Assembly (NCBI GenBank): GCA_044227805.1
Contig: JBGAWA010000003.1
Span: 1-64,000 of the forward strand
Source: JACCZZ01 sp044227805
GTDB taxonomy: Bacteria > Bacteroidota > Bacteroidia > Chitinophagales > UBA10324
DNA length: 64,000 bases
Direction: 5' to 3'
Part shown: one piece after another, positions 54,327 through 61,235 of the stretch
Layout of the letters: each line of letters opens with the position of its first letter
Position numbering within the stretch: position 1 is the first letter of the stretch
Program-made: the position numbers and the translations under genes
The notes under the pieces: model-generated
The model's input: the letters and a program-made list of their open reading frames with translations, nothing else
Databases searched by the model: none
Told to the model about the DNA's origin: nothing

Positions 54327-56252
54327 TTATCCTATGGTCGCTTCGTTTTTTACCAGTTCAATGAATGAATCAATGGACAGTTGTCCTTTATCACCTTCGC
54401 CATGCCTTCTTACGCTCACCTTACTTTCCTGTTCTTCCTTGTCGCCGATGATCAGCATGTAGGGAATCTTTTTCATCTCTGCATCTCTTATTTTTCTGCC
54501 GATCTTTTCACTTCGCACATCTGTTTCCAGCCGGATGTGTTGCTTTCTGAAGATAGCTTCGAGTCTTTTTGCGTACGCAAGATGGCGGTCGCTGATGGGT
54601 AAAATGGCCACCTGCCTTGGCGCCAGCCAAACCGGAAAGTTGCCCGCATAATGTTCAATTAAAAAACCGATAAACCGTTCATGAGTTCCCAGTGGTGCCC
54701 GGTGTATGACCAGTGGCGTTTCATCCTGGTTGTTCTTGTTTTTAAATGTCAACCCGAAACGGAGTGGCTGCCCAAAATCAACCTGGTTAGTGGCCAGGGT
54801 AAATTCCCGGCCAATCACACTCCATATCTGCACATCAATCTTCGGCCCGTAGAAAGCCGCTTCATCGGGCACTTCTATATAAGGAATATTCGAATCAATC
54901 AGTACGCGACGCACCATGTCTTCGGTCTTTTTCCATAGCTCCGGCAGGTCCAGGTATTTCTGCCCGCGCTTGGCAGGATCGTGCGTTGAAAAACGCATTA
55001 CATATTTTTCGATTCCGAAAATCCGGAAATACTTCAGGTACATCTCATTCACGGCCCTGAATTCTTCTTCAAACTGCTCTTCTGTGCAATAAATATGAGC
55101 ATCGTTCATGTTCAACGCCCGCACCCGCATGAGGCCAAAGAGTTCACCGGATTGCTCATAACGGTAACAGGTGCCATATTCAGCGAGGCGAAGTGGAAGA
55201 TCTTTATAACTTTTCGGCGAAGCCGAAAATATCTTATGATGATGTGGGCAGTTCATGGCTTTCAGGTAATACCTGCCGCCATCTAATTCCATGGGCGGAA
55301 ACATCGATTCGGCATAATAAGGCAGATGGCCGCTGGTGAGATACATCGATTCTTTGGCAATGTGTGGTGATTTTACCCTGTAATAGCCGGCTTCTTCTTC
55401 CGTCTTTTTGGCAAGGCTTTCCAGCTGTTCAATAATTGCACCTCCATTGGGTAGCCAAAGAGCCAATCCCGGACCTACGTCGTCATCAAAAACGAAAATC
55501 TCCATCTCCTTACCGATTTTACGGTGATCACGTTTTTTTGCTTCTTCCAGTTGCTGGAGGTAATCATCCAGCTCTTTTTGTTTAGGAAAAGTGATACCAT
55601 AAATCCTGGTGAGTTGTTTGTTTTTTTCATCTCCTTTCCAATAAGCTCCGGCAATGTTCATCAGCTTCGCGGCTTTGATGAACCCGGTATTCGGAATATG
55701 CGGGCCCCGGCATAAATCGGTGAAGTTGCCTTGCCGGTAGAAAGTGATTTCACCATCATTCAGCTCGTGGATCGTTTCAATTTTATACTCATCACCCTTA
55801 TCGGTAAAAAATTTCAATGCTTCTTCTTTAGGAACTTCAGACCGTATGTAGCTGCTGTTTTTCTCGGCCAGCTCCGCCATTTTAGTCTCTATCTTTTTCA
55901 GGTCGTCCACACCAATATCTCTTCCGCCCAAATCCACATCATAATAAAAACCATTGTCAACCGGAGGGCCATAGCCGAACTTGATTCCCGGGTAGATGGA
56001 TTCGAGCGCTTCAGCCATCAGATGGGCGGAAGAATGCCAGAAAGTTTCTTTGCCTTCGCGGTCGTCCCAGGTAAGGAGCACAAGCGTAGCATCTGTTTCA
56101 ATCGGGCGAAAGGCATCCACTACTTTGCCGTTCACCTTTGCCGCTAATACTTTTCTTGCCAAACCTTCACTGATGGATTTGGCGACCTGGAGCGCATTGG
56201 TTCCATTTTCAAATTCACGGATGGAGCCGTCGGGGAAAGAGATGTTGATCAT
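54327..56252 (-). CDS. thrS: Threonyl-tRNA synthetase
   Basis: Charges tRNA-Thr. 641 residues: N-terminal TGS domain (MINISFPDGSIREFENGTN), editing domain with HSSAHLMAEAL and an HxxxH-type zinc site, class II core with MNCPHHHKIF (zinc Cys), ESMFPPMELD and the motif-3 region APLGTHERFIGFLIEH, and a C-terminal anticodon domain. Start ATG 56252. First gene of the thrS-infC-rpmI-rplT cluster; about 210 bp separate it from infC. Confidence 0.98.
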   Translation of the reverse strand: MINISFPDGSIREFENGTNALQVAKSISEGLARKVLAAKVNGKVVDAFRPIETDATLVLLTWDDREGKETFWHSSAHLMAEALESIYPGIKFGYGPPVDNGFYYDVDLGGRDIGVDDLKKIETKMAELAEKNSSYIRSEVPKEEALKFFTDKGDEYKIETIHELNDGEITFYRQGNFTDLCRGPHIPNTGFIKAAKLMNIAGAYWKGDEKNKQLTRIYGITFPKQKELDDYLQQLEEAKKRDHRKIGKEMEIFVFDDDVGPGLALWLPNGGAIIEQLESLAKKTEEEAGYYRVKSPHIAKESMYLTSGHLPYYAESMFPPMELDGGRYYLKAMNCPHHHKIFSASPKSYKDLPLRLAEYGTCYRYEQSGELFGLMRVRALNMNDAHIYCTEEQFEEEFRAVNEMYLKYFRIFGIEKYVMRFSTHDPAKRGQKYLDLPELWKKTEDMVRRVLIDSNIPYIEVPDEAAFYGPKIDVQIWSVIGREFTLATNQVDFGQPLRFGLTFKNKNNQDETPLVIHRAPLGTHERFIGFLIEHYAGNFPVWLAPRQVAILPISDRHLAYAKRLEAIFRKQHIRLETDVRSEKIGRKIRDAEMKKIPYMLIIGDKEEQESKVSVRRHGEGDKGQLSIDSFIELVKNEATIG

Positions 56253-56321
56253 AGATGTTTGGAAGTAAGCTTCAGCAACTGAGTTGGCTGCATGCCATGC
56301 TCAATCAGGCTGAAGCGTTCC

Positions 56322-57353
56322 TCACTTGGATGATTGCGTTAACGAATTCAATTCTTTTTGTGCCGGTTCATAGCCGGGCCTCAAAGTTAATGACTGGCGG
56401 AAATCCGCAATAGCCTGATCGGCATTTCCTTTTTCTCGGGAGCACAGTCCACGATAGTAATAGGCTTCCGCATAGGCAGGTTTCACCTTAATGGCAAAAT
56501 CAAACATGCGGTAGGCTTTGTCAATGGAGTCCTGCAGGATATAAATGTAGCCCAGATTGAAATATGCCGATTCAAATTGGGCATTCACGCTTATCAGTGA
56601 CTGGTAGGTTGCCTTTGCTTTTTCATTCTCTCCATGCTCCTGGTAGTACATGGCCTTTGCATAGTAAGCTTCTGCGAGGGTGCTGTCTATGCGGATGGCG
56701 TTGTCAAAGTATTGCGGCGCGGGAGATGAATTATTTTTCCCGGTTAGTAGTCCAAGTTGCATGTACCCATCATAAAAATCGGGCTTGGCCTGCACTGATT
56801 TCTGAAAAGAGGTGATGGCACGTGTAGTATCTCCCATCTCCTTAAAATTGAGTCCGCGTATAAACCAGGTCTCGAAATTGTCTTTGTCGAGTTCCTGCAC
56901 CCGTGCAAGATGCTCCATAGAGGCTTTGTAATCCTTTTTATAAAAGTAAACCTTGCTGAGTTTAATAAGGGCTTCTTCATTTTCGGGGTCATTGCGCAGG
57001 ATCTGCTTAAAGGCATCAATCGCACCATCGGCAGACCCGCCTTTCAGATAGATATCCGCTATCGCGAAAAAATATTTTGCATTGGCGGAGTCAAGTGATA
57101 TGGCAGCGGACATATCGCGGAAAGCAGCGCTGATATTTCCAAGTTGTAAAAAGACATTACTCCTCAGGAAACGCAATTCGGCGTCTTTCGGGGCAGCATT
57201 AATTTTCACGGTGAGCGCCCGTATCTGCGGGTCTGTAGTGTCTTTGCCGGCCAGGGAATCGATGGTTTCTTTTTGCACGGCATCGTTTGAATGTATGCAG
57301 GAAAATTCAATGAAGATAAAAAGACATAACAGCGCCGTTACAATTGGCTTCAT
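56322..57353 (-). CDS. TPR-repeat lipoprotein or secreted protein
   Basis: 343 residues. The N-terminus (MKPIVTALLCLFIFIEFSC) is a signal sequence with a Cys at the expected lipoprotein cleavage point, though the lipobox EFSC is atypical. The rest is about seven tandem tetratricopeptide repeats (for example NSANAKYFFAIADIYLKGGS-like units, AYYAKAMYYQEHGENEKAK, AYFNLGYIYILQDSIDKAY, AEAYYYRGLCSREKGNADQA). It may scaffold other proteins in the periplasm. It lies 69 bp after the thrS start, in the same direction. Confidence 0.85.
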   Translation of the reverse strand: MKPIVTALLCLFIFIEFSCIHSNDAVQKETIDSLAGKDTTDPQIRALTVKINAAPKDAELRFLRSNVFLQLGNISAAFRDMSAAISLDSANAKYFFAIADIYLKGGSADGAIDAFKQILRNDPENEEALIKLSKVYFYKKDYKASMEHLARVQELDKDNFETWFIRGLNFKEMGDTTRAITSFQKSVQAKPDFYDGYMQLGLLTGKNNSSPAPQYFDNAIRIDSTLAEAYYAKAMYYQEHGENEKAKATYQSLISVNAQFESAYFNLGYIYILQDSIDKAYRMFDFAIKVKPAYAEAYYYRGLCSREKGNADQAIADFRQSLTLRPGYEPAQKELNSLTQSSK

Positions 57354-57411
57354 GTGATTAAATAATTTATGCAGACAGAAGATGGGTTTGACAGGAGAGG
57401 GTTGTTACGCA

Positions 57412-57705
57412 TCAGTTAAAAACCATCTTTGGCATGAGTCCAAGCGCATTATCAAAAATGAAAAGCTGATCGATATCGTAGGTATAATAACTACTTATGG
57501 GAAAAGACTCGATGATGTTGATTGCTTCGGCTTCGTCTTTGGCATTCAGGGTGATCCATCCCTTGGTTCGTTCCATATTCACACCATATGTTTCAATTAC
57601 TTCTTTGAGCATTAAATCATTTACCATTTCACGGTGCTCCGGAATCAGTTTCCAGAAATTTTCATCCAGTTCGAGCAGGTAGAAGGTGATCAGGTATTTG
57701 TTCAT
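57412..57705 (-). CDS. Small hypothetical protein
   Basis: 97 residues (MNKYLITFYLLELDENFWKL ... MERTKGWITLNAKDEAEAI). The alternation of strands and helices, and the size, suggest a ferredoxin-like (ACT/YCII-like) fold, but no family is recognised. No signal peptide. A perfect -7 box (TATATTTG, minus strand, 57722-57729) lies 16 bp before the ATG, so it is probably its own short transcription unit. Confidence 0.65.
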   Translation of the reverse strand: MNKYLITFYLLELDENFWKLIPEHREMVNDLMLKEVIETYGVNMERTKGWITLNAKDEAEAINIIESFPISSYYTYDIDQLFIFDNALGLMPKMVFN

Positions 57706-57721
57706 TCAAGGGTGCTTCGTG

Positions 57722-57729
57722 CAAATATA
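57722..57729 (-). promoter_or_regulatory. -7 promoter box of the small hypothetical gene
   Basis: TATATTTG on the minus strand, a perfect TAnnTTTG match ending 16 bp before the ATG at 57705. No clear TTG at -33. Confidence 0.45.
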
Positions 57730-57854
57730 TTTCAGATAATTGTGTTTAGGAAAAAATAAACACCACTCTCGCCCACCTAATTTATCCCTGATTTTTGAAT
57801 CGGGTTATCCGGTGTTATGGAAAATGGTAAAGTCCATTCAGCACAGAAAAGGAA

Positions 57855-58028
57855 TTATTTCTTCTGGGCAGTCTTATTCTTGCTCCGCCCGCTATCCGAC
57901 AATGCCTTTTGCAGCAAATATTCAATTTGCCCGTTAACACTTCGGAATTCATCGGCCGCCCACTTTTCCAGTTCTTTGAGCGTCTCCGGATTGATCCTCA
58001 ATACAAAAGCTTTTTTATCGGCAGGCAT
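57855..58028 (-). CDS. Arc-type ribbon-helix-helix protein, 57 residues
   Basis: A short complete gene with ATG 58028 and TAA 57855. The sequence reads MPADKKAFVLRINPETLKEL, then EKWAADEFRSVNGQIEYLLQ, then a basic tail: the classic ribbon (alternating FVLRI) and two helices of an Arc/CopG DNA-binding dimer, with the turn residues RSVNGQIE. It lies 126 bp downstream of an SPFH gene in the same direction. Family knowledge suggests this pairing recurs in Bacteroidota, but I cannot confirm it here. It likely autoregulates or regulates the SPFH gene. Confidence 0.85.
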   Translation of the reverse strand: MPADKKAFVLRINPETLKELEKWAADEFRSVNGQIEYLLQKALSDSGRSKNKTAQKK

Positions 58029-58153
58029 ATTCGTTTAGTAATTCTGAGAAGGATGTGGCGTTAAAATGAACTGAACTTCAATGGATCCCTTTATTTTTTC
58101 AATCTGAAAAATGCGGGTTGAAATTCAGTTCATGATCTGTGATAACAGCCGGG

Positions 58154-59008
58154 CTAAGCATACAGCGTGCCCGTGTTCAGCACAGGGCTTACATTTTTGT
58201 CGCCGCACAACACCACCAGTAGGTTACTGACCATGGCCGCTTTTCTTTCTTCATCGAGATGTACTATTTCTTTTTCAGAAAGCCGTGCCAATGCCATTTC
58301 CACCATGCCAACGGCGCCTTCCACAATTAACTTGCGGGCAGAAACAACGGCAGATGCTTGTTGCCGTTGTAACATGGCACCGGCAATTTCAGGGGCATAC
58401 GCGAGATGACTGATACGTGCTTCGCTCACAATAATGCCTGCCTGCGACAGCCGTTCATTCAATTCATTCACCAGCATTTCATTCACTTTGTCGCCGCCGC
58501 CACGCAGGGTAACCACGGCACTTTCGTCTTCAGAGAAGTCATACGGACAAGTGCCCGCCAGGTGACGAACAGCCGCTTCACTCTGTATGGCAACAAACTG
58601 TTCGTAGTTGTTCACTTCATACAACGCTTTAGCGGTGTCCACTACATTCCAGACTATCACGGCACCGATCTCAATCGGGTTGCCGATCTTGTCGTTCACT
58701 TTAAGTGGCTGGCCATTCAGGTTGCGTGCCCGAAGCGAAACATGCTGACGGGCGAAAAATGGGTTGGCCCAAAGCAAGCCATTTTGTTTGGTGGTGCCGG
58801 AGTACTTGCCAAAGAGCGTGAGTGCTTTTGCATCATTCGGGTTGACGATAAATATCCCTTTAAGAATGAAAACAAAGGCAAGAATAAATGGGATGGCCGG
58901 TACTGGCATTTCTTTGATCAACAGAAAGATCAATGCAGCAAGGCAAACTGACGCAACGCCTATCATCAGGAATCCTGATATGGCGGTAAAATTTTTTTCC
59001 TGTATCAT
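58154..59008 (-). CDS. SPFH/Band 7 membrane protein
   Basis: 284 residues with two N-terminal hydrophobic helices (AISGFLMIGVASVCLAALIF and VPAIPFILAFVFILKGIFI) and an SPFH domain (GLLWANPFFARQHVSLRARN, VIVWNVVDTAKALYEVNNYE, LNERLSQAGIIVSEARISHL). The C-terminal helix is rich in Ala, Glu and Gln and would drive oligomer formation. Family members are stomatin/slipin-like microdomain scaffolds, some with protease partners; no partner protease is next to it here. It has a clear promoter (59038-59069). The gene downstream encodes a ribbon-helix-helix protein. Confidence 0.9.
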   Translation of the reverse strand: MIQEKNFTAISGFLMIGVASVCLAALIFLLIKEMPVPAIPFILAFVFILKGIFIVNPNDAKALTLFGKYSGTTKQNGLLWANPFFARQHVSLRARNLNGQPLKVNDKIGNPIEIGAVIVWNVVDTAKALYEVNNYEQFVAIQSEAAVRHLAGTCPYDFSEDESAVVTLRGGGDKVNEMLVNELNERLSQAGIIVSEARISHLAYAPEIAGAMLQRQQASAVVSARKLIVEGAVGMVEMALARLSEKEIVHLDEERKAAMVSNLLVVLCGDKNVSPVLNTGTLYA

Positions 59009-59037
59009 TTTTTGTGGTTGATATTAAATTGATATCA

Positions 59038-59069
59038 CAAAGATAGCACATAAAAATATTCCTGTGCAA
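59038..59069 (-). promoter_or_regulatory. Promoter of the SPFH gene
   Basis: Minus strand TTG (59067-59069), a 21-bp spacer, then TATCTTTG (59038-59045), a perfect TAnnTTTG. The ATG at 59008 is about 25 nt beyond the expected start of transcription. Confidence 0.65.
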
Positions 59070-59287
59070 GCTTTTTTGAAATTTTATTTAGGATGAGGGC
59101 TCTTGCTGCAAGATGTGAGCGTGAAAGTGAAATAGGTTCTGTCATTCATAATTTCAATTGGCAGTGCAGGTCTTACACATGATCACCAGTGGTTGCGGAT
59201 GGCAAAATGTTTATCTTGATGAGTAAGTGATTCGCAACAGGTAATTGCTTCCTTTCTTATCACTACCGTTTTCTAATAGGACCTTAG

Positions 59288-59461
59288 CGGTAAGTTTGAA
59301 TATCGGTGAATCCCGCATTTTGCAAAACAATGCAACGTGATTTTTAACGGTGCAGCCATGCACAAGAGTTAAGAAACATTTTCTTTGTCTAACGAAATGA
59401 ACCACCACCTGTAAATGCTCAGCGGAAGCGTTACCGGAGTGTTTAATCAATAAATCAGGGT
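59288..59461 (-). repeat. Intergenic palindromic repeat element, decayed copy
   Basis: Starts AATCCCGCATTTTGCAAAAC, keeps GAAACATTTTCTTT and parts of the arms, and ends AGCGGAAGCGTTACCGG ... AATCAGGGTTA. It lines up end to end with copy B (49284-49444) but with many changes, so it is an old copy. It sits in the gap between the SPFH and aat genes. Confidence 0.55.
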
Positions 59462-59471
59462 TACTGATAGC

Positions 59472-60107
59472 ATGCTGTTGCTCACCAAGGATTTGTGGTT
59501 TCCCGACCCGCACCTGGCGGATGAAGATGGCCTGCTCGCCATAGGAGGCGATCTCTCCACCGCACGTTTATTGCTGGCATACGAAAGCGGCATATTCCCC
59601 TGGTTTATGCACGAAGGAATGATCTTTTGGTTTTGTCCTCCTGAGCGTATGGTCTTATTTCCGGATGAATTGCATATCAGCAAAAGCATGCAACAGTTAC
59701 TTCGCTCAGACAGGTTTCACATAACAACCAATCAGGCATTTGGCAGGGTTATTCAATTATGTGCACAGGTACATGAGCGGCAGCAATCCGCTACCTGGAT
59801 CAATGATGACTACATCCATGCTAACAACAGGTTACATGAAATGGGCCATGCTGTATCCATAGAGTGCTGGCAGCAGCAACAGCTGGCTGGCGGCTTATAT
59901 GGCATTGCCGTTGGAAAGGTATTTTGTGGTGAAAGTATGTTCGCGCTGCAACCCAACGCTTCAAAAGCGGCATTGATTGAACTTTGCAAGAGCGGGAAAT
60001 ATAAGGTGATTGACTGCCAGGTGGAAACCAATCACCTGGCCAGCATGGGGGCAAGAAAGATCAGCCGTGCTGCTTATTTAAAATTGTTGAATCAGGCACA
60101 CGTCTAA
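59472..60107 (+). CDS. aat: Leucyl/phenylalanyl-tRNA-protein transferase
   Basis: N-end-rule enzyme that adds Leu or Phe to proteins with N-terminal Arg or Lys, marking them for ClpAP. 211 residues; MLLLTKDLWFPDPHLADEDG, GLLAIGGDLSTARLLLAY, ESGIFPWF and GKVFCGESMFALQPNASK are family signatures. Start ATG 59472, only 11 bp after the end of the decayed repeat. Its stop overlaps the stop of the convergent DDAH-type gene by four bases. Confidence 0.95.
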   Translation: MLLLTKDLWFPDPHLADEDGLLAIGGDLSTARLLLAYESGIFPWFMHEGMIFWFCPPERMVLFPDELHISKSMQQLLRSDRFHITTNQAFGRVIQLCAQVHERQQSATWINDDYIHANNRLHEMGHAVSIECWQQQQLAGGLYGIAVGKVFCGESMFALQPNASKAALIELCKSGKYKVIDCQVETNHLASMGARKISRAAYLKLLNQAHV

Positions 60108-60862
60108 AACCGCAACGACAAACAGGTGAGCCCGCCATCCATTTTTTCAAATTCCGACATTTCCAGTTCCCTGGGATTAAAACCTGCAAGCCGGAGCGCA
60201 GCGCTCACCTTGCCAAAACCTGCAGGCATCATCAACTGTCCGTTGATCGAAAGGCAATTGGCGGCATATAAATCTTGCTGTTCCACTACGATCACCTTGA
60301 AATTGCTGAATGTTTCCAGCACAGCCATTTCAGCAGCAGCCAGCAGGTAGTTGTTGCCGATATAGTTCACCAATGTTTTTAAATGCAGCGCTGTGGTCAC
60401 CGGGACATGCGTACTGGAATATCCATATTGACTAAGCAATGCACTAAGTTGACGGGCGCCTTCCTCATTGGTTCGTGCAGTGAGCCCGATATAGAAATGG
60501 CGGTCCACCTGCAGCACATCACCGCCTTCGAGGGTGCCCGGCGATTGAATAAATTCAAGCTTCCGGAAGCGTTGCAAAACCTGCTGCATAGATAGTATTT
60601 CCTCCTTTCGTGATGGCGCGCCCGGATGGGTAATGATGGCAGCTTCGGGAATAATCACTGCGGTGTCTTCAACAAAACAACTGTCGGGAAACGATTCATC
60701 AGCATCCAGTACGGTTACCTCCAGGCCTGCCTCAATCAAAGCTTGTACGTACAACCGATGCTGTATCCAGGTGAGTTGGATATCGGGTTTTCCAAGATGG
60801 GCAGTTGTAATACCGTTTACATAGTTCAGGCAAGGTCTGCGGGTGATGGCATATTTAAGCAT
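60104..60862 (-). CDS. DDAH-family amidinohydrolase (dimethylargininase-like)
   Basis: 252 residues of the guanidino-group modifying superfamily. Motifs in order: SCFVEDTAVI (acidic substrate ligands), GTLEGGDVLQV, HLKTLVNYIG (catalytic His) and the C-terminal DGGLTCLSLRF with the nucleophile Cys. This layout matches dimethylarginine dimethylaminohydrolase rather than arginine deiminase, which is longer. The substrate is likely arginine or a methylated arginine. Cytoplasmic, no signal peptide. Convergent with aat, overlapping by four bases. Confidence 0.88.
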   Translation of the reverse strand: MLKYAITRRPCLNYVNGITTAHLGKPDIQLTWIQHRLYVQALIEAGLEVTVLDADESFPDSCFVEDTAVIIPEAAIITHPGAPSRKEEILSMQQVLQRFRKLEFIQSPGTLEGGDVLQVDRHFYIGLTARTNEEGARQLSALLSQYGYSSTHVPVTTALHLKTLVNYIGNNYLLAAAEMAVLETFSNFKVIVVEQQDLYAANCLSINGQLMMPAGFGKVSAALRLAGFNPRELEMSEFEKMDGGLTCLSLRF

Positions 60863-61235
60863 GGTGGAAAGATAATTTGAAACGCGAATATTATGAATTC
60901 ATTTACAGCCATAAGAACGCTGCCTGTTCATTCATCCTTCATACACTTCCAGCTAAAAGCAGCCTTGTATGTTGAGCGTATAGCAAAAATTATTGCTCCA
61001 ATAAGCCGGGAAACAATTGCGCCAAAACCTGTATCAGGCTCATTAAAAATTAAGTTAAACCGGTAAAGCAAAAGCACAGTAGTTGGATATTGCTTTATAT
61101 TTGCCCGGATACCCTGATGTTGTAAGAAACATAATGCATCCTGCACCGTAACAGACAGCCGGCCTGATCGAATGGCATCCGTTCAATTTTCAAAAAGATA
61201 AATTTCTCAATACCTTATCACTTAAATTGATTTGC
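60863..61235. other. Divergent intergenic gap
   Basis: 373 bp between the DDAH-type gene and the large repeat protein, which are divergently transcribed, so both promoters should be here. The best match for the minus-strand gene is TATCTTTC a few bases before its ATG. No clear box is seen for the plus-strand gene, and no other feature. Confidence 0.4.

Noticed and set aside
58079..58133. Possible fragment of the palindromic repeat near the ribbon-helix-helix gene
   Set aside because: Only TGAAAAATGCGGGTTGAAAT resembles the element end; the match is too short and imperfect to count.
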